From: Spirochaetaceae bacterium
Lineage (GTDB): Bacteria > Spirochaetota > Spirochaetia > DSM-27196 > SLAA01
Direction of reading: 5' to 3'
Length of the DNA: 43,330 nt
NCBI GenBank assembly: GCA_003552985.1
Contig: PUPD01000074.1
Coordinates: forward strand, 1 to 43,330
Both the position numbers and the translations under genes were made by a program. The notes under the pieces are model-generated. The model saw only the letters and a program-made list of their open reading frames with translations, made no database searches and was not told the DNA's origin. The stretch's first letter is position 1; the number at the start of each line of letters is the position of its first letter. Below are positions 33,401 through 42,374 of the stretch, piece after piece.

Positions 33401-34186
33401 ATGACTGGAGCGGAAGCGTCTGCACAAGCACGGTCCCCCCGATTCCAGGGCAAGGTCGCCATTGTAACCGGCGGGGCTATGGGAATCGGCCGGGAGTTTG
33501 CCGAAATTCTCGCCGCTGAGGGGGCTAAGGTCCTCGTCACCGACATCAGTGATCCTGAACCGTTCAAGGCCGGCGATACGATCCGATTCGAGCGTGCCGA
33601 TGTGCGTAGCTTTGAGGACGCCCAACGGGTAACAAAGCTTGCGGTTGATACCCTTGGGGGGCTGCACATCCTGTTCAACAACGCCGGCACTCCGGGGCGT
33701 CTCCCGCGGCCGCCGGCCGTCGATCTCTCGTTGGAAGAATGGGATGAAACACTCGACATTAATCTCCGCGGCACTTTTCTATGGACCAAGGCGGCGCTAC
33801 CGTACCTCGTAGACAACGGCGGCGGCGCGATCGTCAACAACGCGTCCATGCTGGGAATTGTCGGACTTCCGGATTCGGCCGCCTACTGTTCCTCCAAAGG
33901 CGGTGTCGTCCAACTGACCAAGGGGCTCGCGCTCGAGCTCATCCCGCATGGCATTAGGGTCAACGCGATAGCGGCAAGCTTCATCGACACCAAGATGTTC
34001 AACGATTGGCTGGACCTACAGGACGATCCGGACAAGGCGCGCAGGGAGGCGATGGCAAAGCTGCCGATCGGACGACTCGGCACCGCTGAGGAAGTAGCGC
34101 AGGCAGCAGCGTACCTGGCTTCTGATGATGCTTCGTTCGTTGTGGGGCACACCCTGTTCGTGTGTGGAGGCTATCTTGCTCAATAG
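33401..34186 (+). CDS. Short-chain dehydrogenase/reductase
   Basis: Classical SDR of 261 residues. The Rossmann cofactor motif TGGAMGIG is at residues 23-30. LVTDISDPE follows, with Asp after strand 2, pointing to NAD(H) rather than NADP(H). Also present are LFNNAGTPG, the catalytic Ser in NNASMLGIVG, Tyr and Lys in AAYCSSKGG, and the C-terminal FVVGHTLFVCGG. GGAGG lies seven bases before the ATG. As first gene of the operon with a sugar transporter and opposite an FGGY kinase, it probably oxidises an imported polyol or reduces a ketose; the substrate is inferred only in general terms. Confidence 0.9.
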   Translation: MTGAEASAQARSPRFQGKVAIVTGGAMGIGREFAEILAAEGAKVLVTDISDPEPFKAGDTIRFERADVRSFEDAQRVTKLAVDTLGGLHILFNNAGTPGRLPRPPAVDLSLEEWDETLDINLRGTFLWTKAALPYLVDNGGGAIVNNASMLGIVGLPDSAAYCSSKGGVVQLTKGLALELIPHGIRVNAIAASFIDTKMFNDWLDLQDDPDKARREAMAKLPIGRLGTAEEVAQAAAYLASDDASFVVGHTLFVCGGYLAQ

Positions 34187-34352
34187 GTACGGCAGGGCGG
34201 CGGCAGGTGGCCGCAGATCCACCGTACATGGTTGCGGGAGCGCATGGCTACGGGAAACGACTGCGAAGAATCCAAGGAGGGCGTATGGATAGACCGTAGG
34301 AAGAAGCGTAACCGACGAGAACGGAAACAAACGCACGAAAGGGGGAATCGAT

Positions 34353-35870
34353 ATGGAGAACATAAGAACCGGCCGCATCTGGCCCGTATTGAAGTACGGA
34401 GCAGCTCTATGCGGTCTCATCGTTCTGGCCTTGGCACTCATTGGCGCCGGCAGGGCCGAGCCCGAGCCGGAGGTCGTGGATCCCGAAGAGCTCGAGCTCG
34501 ATGGGGTAGAGCTTCGCCTGGGGGTTGAGACCGGCCACGCTCTGGGAGATCCGATCAAGCCCTATGTCGAGGAATGGGAGGAGATGACCGGGGCCTCGGT
34601 AGAGATCACTGAAATCCCGTTTGCCGAGATCTTCCCGCGCTTCATGACCTCGTTTCACGCCGGTACCGACGACTTTGACGTCGTAATCATCCTGCCCACT
34701 TGGCTCGGCGACATGAGTCAGTTCCTGGTGCCGCTCGATGACCTTATTGAAGGCGACGACATGGCCGCCTGGGATGACGTTCTACCGGTATGCCAGGATA
34801 TCGTCACCTGGCAGAACGAGACGCTGATCATGCCGCTGGACTGCGACCTGTTTATGTCGTTCTACAACCGCACGGCCTTCCTCGACGACGATCACAGAGC
34901 CGCATTCGAGGACTCCTACGGCTACGAGCTTGCGCCACCGGAAACCTGGGACCAGTACTACGACATTGCCGAGTACTTCACCGAGCAGGACCCCGACCTG
35001 TACGGCGCAATGGAGTCGATGTCGCGCGGAACTCAGACCTTCTGGACCGGCCTGTCCAGAATGGTGGGCTACGTCTCCCAGGGCGAACCCGGTGCGCTGT
35101 TCTTCGACCCTGAAGACATGACCCCAGTGATCAACAGCCCCGGCCACGTTCGAGCACTCGAGGAATGGGTTCGCGTTGTAGACGTGGGAGCACCCGATAT
35201 CCTTGAGTTCGACGTCGGGGACATCCGCGAACAGTTCCCGTTGAACACCGGAGCGCTCGCGCTCGACTGGGCTTCGATCGGCTTCATCCCCACCGACCGC
35301 GAGAACCAGGAGTTGATCGGCTTCAATCCAATCCCCGGCCCCACCGAGGTTTACGATCACGACACCGGCCGGTGGATCGAGCTGGACGAGCCGAACCGTG
35401 TTCCCTACATGGCAGCACTCGGCTGGGGTGCCGCAATCCCGGTCACGAGCAACGAGCAGGAGGCGGCCTGGCAGCTGATACGGTATCTCTCAAGCCCCGA
35501 GATAAGCCTCAAGCTCGTCTCGATGCGTGACAACTACGATCCGGCGACCGGCTACCAGCCGTTCCGCTACTCGCACTTCGAAAACATCGACGGCTGGGTC
35601 GAGTCCGAATGGGACCGCGACCGCGCCGAGGAGTACCTTGAAGCCACCTTCGAAAGCCTGACTGCAGACTTCGTGAAGCCGGACCTCCGCATTCCGGGCG
35701 CATTCGAGTATCTCGATGAGCTCGACGCCGGCCTTACCGCTGCCTTGGCCGGTGAGATGGAGCCGCAGGAAGCGCTTGACGAGGTTGCCGACCGGTGGGA
35801 CGCCATAACGAATCGTAAGGGTCGCGACGTTCAGCTACGCCTGTATCGCGAATCGATGGGCCTGGAATAA
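34353..35870 (+). CDS. Extracellular solute-binding protein family 1 (sugar/polyol)
   Basis: Periplasmic binding protein of 505 residues for the MalFG-type permeases that follow. The N-terminal hydrophobic segment YGAALCGLIVLALALIGAG is a signal peptide or anchor, then an acidic mature start (EPEPEVVDPEELELDG). Family 1 features are VELRLGVETGHALGDPIKPY, EEMTGASVEITEIPF, DDFDVVIILPTWLGDM, the sugar-site aromatic FMSFYNRTAFL, and ETWDQYYDIAEYF. It is longer than MalE (about 400) and highly acidic. AAGGGGGA lies upstream of the ATG. It is 166 bases after the SDR gene, with a possible stem-loop at 34187-34227. A very large hairpin follows its stop codon. Confidence 0.9.
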   Translation: MENIRTGRIWPVLKYGAALCGLIVLALALIGAGRAEPEPEVVDPEELELDGVELRLGVETGHALGDPIKPYVEEWEEMTGASVEITEIPFAEIFPRFMTSFHAGTDDFDVVIILPTWLGDMSQFLVPLDDLIEGDDMAAWDDVLPVCQDIVTWQNETLIMPLDCDLFMSFYNRTAFLDDDHRAAFEDSYGYELAPPETWDQYYDIAEYFTEQDPDLYGAMESMSRGTQTFWTGLSRMVGYVSQGEPGALFFDPEDMTPVINSPGHVRALEEWVRVVDVGAPDILEFDVGDIREQFPLNTGALALDWASIGFIPTDRENQELIGFNPIPGPTEVYDHDTGRWIELDEPNRVPYMAALGWGAAIPVTSNEQEAAWQLIRYLSSPEISLKLVSMRDNYDPATGYQPFRYSHFENIDGWVESEWDRDRAEEYLEATFESLTADFVKPDLRIPGAFEYLDELDAGLTAALAGEMEPQEALDEVADRWDAITNRKGRDVQLRLYRESMGLE

Positions 35871-35875
35871 TCGCT

Positions 35876-35939
35876 ACCTGCTGAGTTTGGCAACCACCCG
35901 CCCCGGGGCGCAGCTGCGCTCCGGGCGGGCATAGCAGGT
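35876..35939. promoter_or_regulatory. Large nested hairpin between SBP and first permease genes
   Basis: Outer stem ACCTGCT (35876-35882) with AGCAGGT (35933-35939). Inner stem of 16 pairs, 35897-35913 with 35914-35929, has one bulged C and one G-U. It starts five bases after the SBP stop and ends 37 before the permease ATG. No T-run. Likely limits read-through or protects the SBP message. Confidence 0.75.
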
Positions 35940-35976
35940 ATCACAGTCCTTGAGACTATCACTCTGTGAGGGGTAT

Positions 35977-36849
35977 ATGCAGAAGACCGCACTGACCCGC
36001 CGCACCCTGCTGCTACCGGCCGTTGTGATCCTGTTGGGTCTCTCCATCTTTCCGTTGTTGTTCTCGCTTGCGCTGAGTTTCGGCGACTGGGGTCTCGGGC
36101 GCGGAATACCATATGAGTGGCGCGGGCTCAGCAACTATGCGGCTCTATTAGCCGACGGGCGGTATCGCAACGCCGCGTTCAACACCGTGCTCTACGTGGT
36201 GGTCACGGTGAGCATTCAATACGTACTCGGGCTCGCCCTCGCGTGGGGTCTGTTTCTCCGACCACCCGGCGGCCGTATCTTTCGGGTGTTGTTTATCTTT
36301 CCGATGATGCTCGCCCCGGTTGCGGTCGGTTATATGTGGCGCCTGATGTTTCAGAGCCGGATAGGGGCAGCTAACTTCTTCTTGGCCGCACTCGGATTCG
36401 AGCCGGTACGCTGGCTATCGGCGCGCTGGTTCGCGATGTCTGTGGTGATGATGGCCGAGATCTGGCAATGGACGCCGTTCATGTTCTTGTTCCTCTATGC
36501 GGCGCTCATGAACGTTCCCACAAGCCCTATTGATGCCGCATTGGTGGACGGAGCCAGCCGCTTCCAGGTGTTTCGCCACATTGTCCTGCCGATGCTGATG
36601 CCGATTTCAATTGCGGTGATCATGCTTCGGGCCGTTGAAGCGGTGAAGATTCTCGACACAGTCTACGTCATTACCCACGGTGGCCCGGGAAATACGACCG
36701 AGTCGCTCACGATGTATGGTTACAACGTCGGGTTACAGTACTTCAACCTCGGCTACGCAGCGGCGATCGCCTACACGTTGTTGCTGGTGGTGGTCGCAAT
36801 CGCAATTCCGGTAATAATCTTCTTCAAGAAGGAAGTGTCGTATACATGA
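35977..36849 (+). CDS. Sugar ABC transporter permease, MalF/UgpA type
   Basis: Inner-membrane permease of 290 residues. Hydrophobic helices include TLLLPAVVILLGLSIFPLLFS and VLYVVVTVSIQYVLGLALAWGL. The EAA loop contacting the ATPase is DAALVDGASRFQVFRHIVLP. The C-terminal helix is AYTLLLVVVAIAIPVIIF. The start at 35977 has GAGGGG upstream, giving the normal N-terminus MQKTALTRR; the frame to 35950 is rejected. It overlaps the second permease gene by four bases. No ATPase gene is present in the operon, so a shared MsiK/UgpC-like ATPase encoded elsewhere must energise it. Confidence 0.92.
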   Translation: MQKTALTRRTLLLPAVVILLGLSIFPLLFSLALSFGDWGLGRGIPYEWRGLSNYAALLADGRYRNAAFNTVLYVVVTVSIQYVLGLALAWGLFLRPPGGRIFRVLFIFPMMLAPVAVGYMWRLMFQSRIGAANFFLAALGFEPVRWLSARWFAMSVVMMAEIWQWTPFMFLFLYAALMNVPTSPIDAALVDGASRFQVFRHIVLPMLMPISIAVIMLRAVEAVKILDTVYVITHGGPGNTTESLTMYGYNVGLQYFNLGYAAAIAYTLLLVVVAIAIPVIIFFKKEVSYT

Positions 36850-37694
36850 TCCGCTTAAACTCAGTCCAACGGTGGAGCCTCTTTGTCGCATTGGTCTTGT
36901 GGGCGATAATCGTCATCTTTCCGCTGTACTGGATGGTCACGACGACCTTCAAGCTGCGCGCCGATATCTACGCCGGACCGGCACTGATCCCCTGGGTCGA
37001 CTTCGTTCCTACTCTGGAGCACTGGGCGCGCGTTGTGGCTCGCTACCAGCAGGTTACCCGCGCTATGGCCAACAGCGCCGTCGCCGGGCTCGCCAGCGCC
37101 GCAGCTGCAACCTTTATCGGTGGAATGGCCGGCTATGGCCTCACCCGTTTTCAATATAAGCTCGGTTTCTTAAGGAACCGTGACATCGCGTTTTGGATAC
37201 TCTCCAACAGAGTATTGCCTCCGATCGTGCTCGTCCTGCCGATCTTCATCATGTTCCGGACCGCAGGATTAGTCGACTCGCGGGCCGGTCTCGCGATCGT
37301 CTACACAATGTTCAACCTGCCGATTGCCGCGTGGCTGATGCTCGAGTACTTCAAACAGATACCAATCGATCTCGATGAGTCGGCGAAAGTCGACGGCGCG
37401 ACATACATGCAGATCCTGACGCGGATTGCGCTGCCGCTGGCCCGCCCCGGCATCATTGCAACGTTTCTCGTCTGCCTGATGTTTGCCTGGAACGAGTTCA
37501 TTTACGCGCTGATTCTCACCTTCAGCCGGGCGCAGACTCTGCCGCTCGTCGTAGCCGGCCAGGCAACGCAGCATGGGCCCCAGTGGTGGGATATCGCGGT
37601 GATGGCGACGATCACCATCGCGCCGCTGCTGTTGGTAACGATTCTGCTGGGCAACCGCCTGATCGCAGGGCTCACAGCCGGCTGGGGACAGTAG
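36846..37694 (+). CDS. Sugar ABC transporter permease, MalG/UgpE type
   Basis: Second permease of the importer, 282 residues. Features are the N-terminal helix WSLFVALVLWAIIVIFPLYWMV, SNRVLPPIVLVLPIFIMF, the EAA loop ESAKVDGATYMQILTRIALPL, and MFAWNEFIYALILT. Its ATG overlaps the previous stop, so translation is coupled. It is the last gene of the operon, converging with the membrane fusion protein gene 35 bases away. It pairs with the permease encoded at 35977 to form the channel served by the binding protein encoded at 34353. Confidence 0.92.
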   Translation: MIRLNSVQRWSLFVALVLWAIIVIFPLYWMVTTTFKLRADIYAGPALIPWVDFVPTLEHWARVVARYQQVTRAMANSAVAGLASAAAATFIGGMAGYGLTRFQYKLGFLRNRDIAFWILSNRVLPPIVLVLPIFIMFRTAGLVDSRAGLAIVYTMFNLPIAAWLMLEYFKQIPIDLDESAKVDGATYMQILTRIALPLARPGIIATFLVCLMFAWNEFIYALILTFSRAQTLPLVVAGQATQHGPQWWDIAVMATITIAPLLLVTILLGNRLIAGLTAGWGQ

Positions 37695-37729
37695 CCCCCG
37701 CCGGTCATCGCAGCCCCGCAGTTCCGGCT

Positions 37730-38983
37730 TCAGCGCGCCGTGGCCGTCACTCGGGCACCTTCCTCGAGCTCGGTCGCGCGCGGGTCAGAGATTACCTGAT
37801 CGCCCGGGGCGAGGCCGTCAACGATGCTCGCCTCCCGGCGAGTCTTGAAATCCGGCGTAATCGGCCGGACCACGGCGCGCCCCTCTTCAACGACGAGCAG
37901 CGCGTCCTCACCATCCACGGTGAACAGCGCCGTACGCGGGACCACCAACTGATCCTCGCGTCTTTCGGTACGAAACGTGACATCCAGCCTGTAGCCGGGA
38001 CCAATGCGCAGGCCGGACGGTATCTCGGGAGCGATGGTCACGCGCACGCGGTCCTCCTCGAGACCGAGCGGGGAGAGACCGATGCGCGCATGCGGCGCAA
38101 TCCGCAGGACATGGCCGGTAAAACTCACGTCCTGATCGCGGCGCTCGGCGATGAGCTCCACCTCCATCCCCGGCTCGACTCCCTGCAGATCACGAGGGCG
38201 CAGGGACGCCTCTACCCTTAGCTCGTCAAGCTGAAACAGAGTCAGGAGCGGTGTCTCCGGCCCAACAAGGTCCCCCACCTCCGGCTCAATGTCGGCAACC
38301 ACACCCGCATACGGGGCTCTGACAGTGTGGCGCTCGATCTGATAGCGCACGAGCGCACGCTGAGCCTCCACCTCGTTCCGGCGTGCGCTCATCACCTGTA
38401 GGCTGCCTGCGGTCGGCTCGTGGGCCTCGATCAGCGCTTCAAGCTCCTGCTCGCGCTGCTTAACCAGAAGCCTGGCGTTCTGATAGGCATCACGCGCCTG
38501 CTCCCACTCAACCTCGCTGATGTTTCCACGCTCGTGGAGGGGGGTTAGTCGTCGATAGCGATCCTCGGCGATCCGCACGTTCTCCCGGGCGAGCTCAATC
38601 GCGGTCTCGGCCTGTCTGATCTGCGCTGCGACCGGCGGTTCGTGCATCCGTACCTTCTCGCCCTCGAGACGATCGAGTTCGGCATCGAGCCGTTGAAGCG
38701 TGTACTCCAGTTCAGTAGTATCGAGCCGCATCAGCACAGCACCGCGTTCCACCGTGTCGCCTTCTTCGACTTCGATCGTTTCCAGCTCGCCGCTGTAGGA
38801 GGGGCGAATTCGTAGCTCGCGCCCGGCCTTCAGCGTCCCGTCCTCGGTGAAGCTGTGGTAGATGGTACGCGGCCGGACCTCAATGACTTCAACCGCAACA
38901 GGACGCAGCGCGTAGCTCGCGCCGAATACGACCACCGCAACCGCGGCAGCCACCCCCACAATGATCTTATACGTTCTCTTCAT
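37730..38983 (-). CDS. Efflux membrane fusion protein (MacA/HlyD family)
   Basis: Periplasmic adaptor of 417 residues, anchored by one N-terminal helix (IIVGVAAAVAVVVFGASYAL). The lipoyl half-motifs flank a coiled coil: SGELETIEVEEGDTVERGAVL, then a long helical hairpin (ELEYTLQRLDAELDRLEGEK ... QARDAYQNARLLVKQREQEL), then IERHTVRAPYAGVVADIEPEVGDLV. The beta-barrel domain follows. The ATG at 38983 has AGGTGG upstream; the frame to 38989 is two codons longer from a GTG and lacks such a site. It is the last gene of the ATPase-permease-adaptor operon. No TolC-like outer membrane gene is seen. Confidence 0.88.
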   Translation of the reverse strand: MKRTYKIIVGVAAAVAVVVFGASYALRPVAVEVIEVRPRTIYHSFTEDGTLKAGRELRIRPSYSGELETIEVEEGDTVERGAVLMRLDTTELEYTLQRLDAELDRLEGEKVRMHEPPVAAQIRQAETAIELARENVRIAEDRYRRLTPLHERGNISEVEWEQARDAYQNARLLVKQREQELEALIEAHEPTAGSLQVMSARRNEVEAQRALVRYQIERHTVRAPYAGVVADIEPEVGDLVGPETPLLTLFQLDELRVEASLRPRDLQGVEPGMEVELIAERRDQDVSFTGHVLRIAPHARIGLSPLGLEEDRVRVTIAPEIPSGLRIGPGYRLDVTFRTERREDQLVVPRTALFTVDGEDALLVVEEGRAVVRPITPDFKTRREASIVDGLAPGDQVISDPRATELEEGARVTATAR

Positions 38984-39020
38984 GACCACCTGCCTTCACG
39001 GTCACACCACCGCCTTAGCG

Positions 39021-41489
39021 CTACTCGCGCTCCCGCAGCACCTCGACCAGACTCAGCGACCGCACCCGGCGCAGCGCAAACCGCTGTGCCACCCAGATCG
39101 AGATCAGGGTCGCGACGATCCCGACCGCAATCGCCTCGGCCGGCATGTGAGCCGGCATGGTATACATGTCGGTTGTGTAAGCGGTAGCGAATCCCTCCAC
39201 CAGATAACGCGCCGGGAGCAGACCGAGCAGGATACCGAAAAAACTGAGGAACCACTGCTCAAACGCGATAACCGAGAACACCTCCTTGGGCGTCATCCCG
39301 AGCACGCGCATCGATGCCAGCTCGCGACTCCGCTCGGATAGGGTTACGAAAGCCGCGATATAGATGACGGCAAAGCTGAAGACCGCCCCGATCAGAACAA
39401 AGAGATGGAGAATGACACTGAAGAGCTCCCACATCTCTTCAAGATTCGCAACCATCCGCTGACGGCTGTCGACTGCCGTGACCACATCGCTATCGCGATA
39501 GTGCTCGCTGAGCCTGGAGGTCACCTCTTCACCCCCGCCTTCACCCCGAACGAGCACCGAGCTCAAGAACGCCGGTTGCCCCAATAGCCGTTCGAGCGCC
39601 CCCACCTCCATATAGGCGTTCATTCCGATGTACTGAGGAATAACCGCAACAATCGGCACCTGCACCTCCTCGGTATTCTCCCGCAGATACGGACTCTCCA
39701 GCGCCACCGTATCGCCGTGCCTGACTCTGAGGTTGCGTGCGAGGCGCTCCGAGATGATCAGTCCCTCGCGGGCCGGAGTTATCCGGTTTCCCCGCGCATC
39801 GAGAATGTTATAGAGCCGACTGTCCTCGGACAGGCCGAGCAGCTTGAGGTCTTCCTCCTGAACACGATAAACGAGCGTTACCGGAACCTGAGCGAGCGGT
39901 TCCGCGCGCGTAACGAACGGCAAGGCTTCGACCTCCCGCAACACCGCCTGACGGGCCTGAGGAGCACGCAGGCTAATCCGGGCATCGTAGGTCTCAACCT
40001 CCGTGTACTGATAAAACAGAAAGGTCGGCATATTTACCGCCGTCATCGAGTAGTTGGCGGAAACAAGAGTTAAGCTGATCGCGATACCAACCAGCAGGAA
40101 GGCGCTTCGGCCGGGCGCGCGGCTGATATTGCGGATGCCCATCAGGCCCTGAGTAGTCAGCATCCTGGTGAACCACGGCACGCGATCGAAAATGGTCTTG
40201 CCGGCCGGGGACGGAGGCGGCGGGAGCATGGCCTCGGCCGGGCTCAGCCGCAGCGCGTGCTTGACGCCCTGGTACCCTGCCAGTCCAAGCACGCCGGCGC
40301 AGAGGCCCATGCCGGCGAGGAAATAGCGCAGCGAAAACCCGACATAGACTTCCGGCAGGGCAAAATACTCGAACAGCAGCCGCGAGACGGTATTCGCGGC
40401 GAACATACCGCACAGGCTCCCAACGATACCTCCGGTAACCGCCAGCACAGCCGAATATGCAAGGTAGTGGCGCGTGATCTCGCCGCGAGTATAACCGCAC
40501 GACTTGAGGATGCCGATCTGGCCCCGCTGTTGCTGCACAAGACGCTTGAGAACGATATAGAGGATGAAACCGGCGACCCCGAGCATCAGCGCAGGAAAGA
40601 AGGTCGCAAAGCTCGTGAGCACTTCGCTTTCTTCCTCAAGCAGGAGGTGACTGCGGTGGTCGTCCCGGGAATAGATTCGGATGAGTCCGTAGTCTTCGAG
40701 CTCCAACTCGAGCTCTTCTTCCACACGGCGATACTCGGTCCCCGGTTCAAGCGTGAACACGATATCGTTGACAACGCCCCGCTGATCAGGAAACAGCTCC
40801 CACATCGTTGTCAGCGGCACGGTTGCGACGCCAAATCGATACGGATCAGGAAAGAGATCACCGTCGTCGCGCATGATGTAGACAAACTCCGGATTGAGCA
40901 TTGCGGCCATCACCTGCATCTCGTGCGCACGGCCCCCGGCGACGACCGAGATCGTGTCCTCAGCGTCCAGCCCATGGGCATCGGCAAAGGCGGTGTTGAC
41001 CCAGAGATGACGCTCACCGGACCGCATCGGTTCGCCCCAGACCGGGGAAGAATCGTTGAGTCGCTCGGTATCCTCCAGGTCCTTTGAGATCAGCCGCAGA
41101 TAGAGCGTGCCTCCGTCATCACGCCGGCGGTCGTCGCTCAACACGCGGACGTCTTCAACCAGTCTGCCGCTGACCCGGGCTATCCCCTCGATACGCCTGA
41201 GCCGATAGAGATCACTCTCCGGCATGCCACTGACTTCGGCAAAGCCTTCCGCGAAGCGCCCATCAGCGTAGAGCAGCTGCTGAGCCATCATGAAGTTGTC
41301 GTTCGCGACTGAAAACGCGATGAAGACCGTGAGCCCCATCACAATAAGCACCAGACAGGCGGCATAAGAACCCTTGTTCTGACCGATATCGCGCAGGACT
41401 TTGCGCCGCAGGACGTTGCCCTGCAGACCTGTGCGCTGCCGGCCTTTGTGGCGCAGGACGTTGCGCTGCCGAACCTTGCGCGCCAGCAT
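39021..41489 (-). CDS. FtsX-type ABC transporter permease (MacB/LolC-like, large)
   Basis: Membrane protein of 822 residues with two FtsX domains. The first helix is SYAACLVLIVMGLTVFIAFSV, followed by a large periplasmic domain. The first FtsX set is FATFFPALMLGVAGFILYIVL with QQRGQIGILKSCGYTRGEI. A middle helix is APGRSAFLLVGIAISLTLVS. The second FtsX set is VILHLFVLIGAVFSFAVIYIA with SRELASMRVLGMTPKEV, ending in VRSLSLVEVLRERE. The ATG is one base after the ATPase stop, within GGGTGGTGAG. The N-terminal ~30 residues are a tandemly repeated basic tail (RNVLRHK, GNVLRRK, KVLRD) not usual in the family. It uses mechanical coupling rather than a transport pore, by family analogy. Confidence 0.9.
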   Translation of the reverse strand: MLARKVRQRNVLRHKGRQRTGLQGNVLRRKVLRDIGQNKGSYAACLVLIVMGLTVFIAFSVANDNFMMAQQLLYADGRFAEGFAEVSGMPESDLYRLRRIEGIARVSGRLVEDVRVLSDDRRRDDGGTLYLRLISKDLEDTERLNDSSPVWGEPMRSGERHLWVNTAFADAHGLDAEDTISVVAGGRAHEMQVMAAMLNPEFVYIMRDDGDLFPDPYRFGVATVPLTTMWELFPDQRGVVNDIVFTLEPGTEYRRVEEELELELEDYGLIRIYSRDDHRSHLLLEEESEVLTSFATFFPALMLGVAGFILYIVLKRLVQQQRGQIGILKSCGYTRGEITRHYLAYSAVLAVTGGIVGSLCGMFAANTVSRLLFEYFALPEVYVGFSLRYFLAGMGLCAGVLGLAGYQGVKHALRLSPAEAMLPPPPSPAGKTIFDRVPWFTRMLTTQGLMGIRNISRAPGRSAFLLVGIAISLTLVSANYSMTAVNMPTFLFYQYTEVETYDARISLRAPQARQAVLREVEALPFVTRAEPLAQVPVTLVYRVQEEDLKLLGLSEDSRLYNILDARGNRITPAREGLIISERLARNLRVRHGDTVALESPYLRENTEEVQVPIVAVIPQYIGMNAYMEVGALERLLGQPAFLSSVLVRGEGGGEEVTSRLSEHYRDSDVVTAVDSRQRMVANLEEMWELFSVILHLFVLIGAVFSFAVIYIAAFVTLSERSRELASMRVLGMTPKEVFSVIAFEQWFLSFFGILLGLLPARYLVEGFATAYTTDMYTMPAHMPAEAIAVGIVATLISIWVAQRFALRRVRSLSLVEVLRERE

Positions 41490-41490
41490 C

Positions 41491-42213
41491 TCACCACCCC
41501 ACTTGCTCAGGAGGTAGGGGCTTTTCGTTTTGCTTCACCCATTCGACGTACCCATCTTTGAGATAGACCACCCGGTCGGCCATGAGACTGATGTTTTCGT
41601 TGTGCGTTATGATCACCACTGTCTTGCCGTATTGATCCCGGAGCTCTCGCAGCAGTTTCAGGACCTGACGGCCGGTGGTCAGATCAAGCGCGCCGGTAGG
41701 CTCGTCGCACAGGAGCAGGCGCGGGTTCTTTGCGAGCGCGCGAGCAATTGCGACCCGTTGTTGTTCGCCACCGGAGAGCTGAGATGGGAAATGGTTTCCG
41801 CGATCACCGAGCCCCACCTGCTCCAGAAGCTGATCAACGTCCAGAGGGTCCGGAGCTACCTCCGCCGCGAGCTGCACGTTCTCCCAGGCGGTGAGATTCG
41901 GCATCAGATTGAAGAACTGAAAGACGAACCCCACCTCGGTACGCCGATACTTGGTAAGCTCGTCTTCGCCTGCACCGTGCAGCCGGCGGCCGGCAAAACG
42001 CAGCAAACCCTCGCTCGGCCGGTCCATCCCTCCAATGAGGTTGACCATAGTGGTTTTGCCGGAACCGGACGCGCCGAGCACCACCACAAGCTCGCCGTCA
42101 TAGAGCGTAAGGTCGACACCATTGAGAGCGTAGACGTCGACCTCACCCATACGATAGCGCTTCTTCAGCCCGGACGCGTGCACCAGCTCACGTTGCGTCT
42201 CTTCAGTTCGCAC
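41491..42213 (-). CDS. ABC transporter ATPase (MacB/LolD type)
   Basis: ATPase of 240 residues driving the FtsX-type permease. Walker A is [10 protein letters not shown]-loop region [20 protein letters not shown]; signature [16 protein letters not shown]; Walker [13 protein letters not shown]; switch His in [12 protein letters not shown]. The start is GTG at 42213 and lacks a ribosome site. A TACACT -10-like hexamer on the minus strand ends only about a dozen bases upstream, so the message may be leaderless or nearly so. First gene of the efflux-type operon. Confidence 0.92.
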   Translation of the reverse strand: MRTEETQRELVHASGLKKRYRMGEVDVYALNGVDLTLYDGELVVVLGASGSGKTTMVNLIGGMDRPSEGLLRFAGRRLHGAGEDELTKYRRTEVGFVFQFFNLMPNLTAWENVQLAAEVAPDPLDVDQLLEQVGLGDRGNHFPSQLSGGEQQRVAIARALAKNPRLLLCDEPTGALDLTTGRQVLKLLRELRDQYGKTVVIITHNENISLMADRVVYLKDGYVEWVKQNEKPLPPEQVGW

Positions 42214-42270
42214 AGCACCGATAGTGTAACACAGGTACCGCCGGTCTCGAAGCTTTCGGCTCTTCGCGGC

Positions 42271-42353
42271 GTGGTAGCCGTGTTGGGCGTGCTATCCGTG
42301 TTGGGCGTGTGGCCGTGTTGAGCGTGGTAGCCGTGTTGAGCGTGGTAGCCGTA
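42271..42353. repeat. 18-bp minisatellite upstream of the MacAB-like operon
   Basis: About 4.7 units: GTGGTAGCCGTGTTGGGC (42271-42288), a diverged copy (42289-42306), a 17-base copy (42307-42323), GTGGTAGCCGTGTTGAGC (42324-42341) and a partial unit to 42353. It is intergenic, between the ATPase start and the small membrane-protein gene. Confidence 0.9.
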
Positions 42354-42374
42354 GCTGTTCGGGGAGCACCCCTG

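Noticed and set aside
40257-41087. 276-codon plus-strand frame opposite the FtsX-type permease
   Set aside because: No start signal and no recognisable domain; the minus-strand permease is continuous and convincing.
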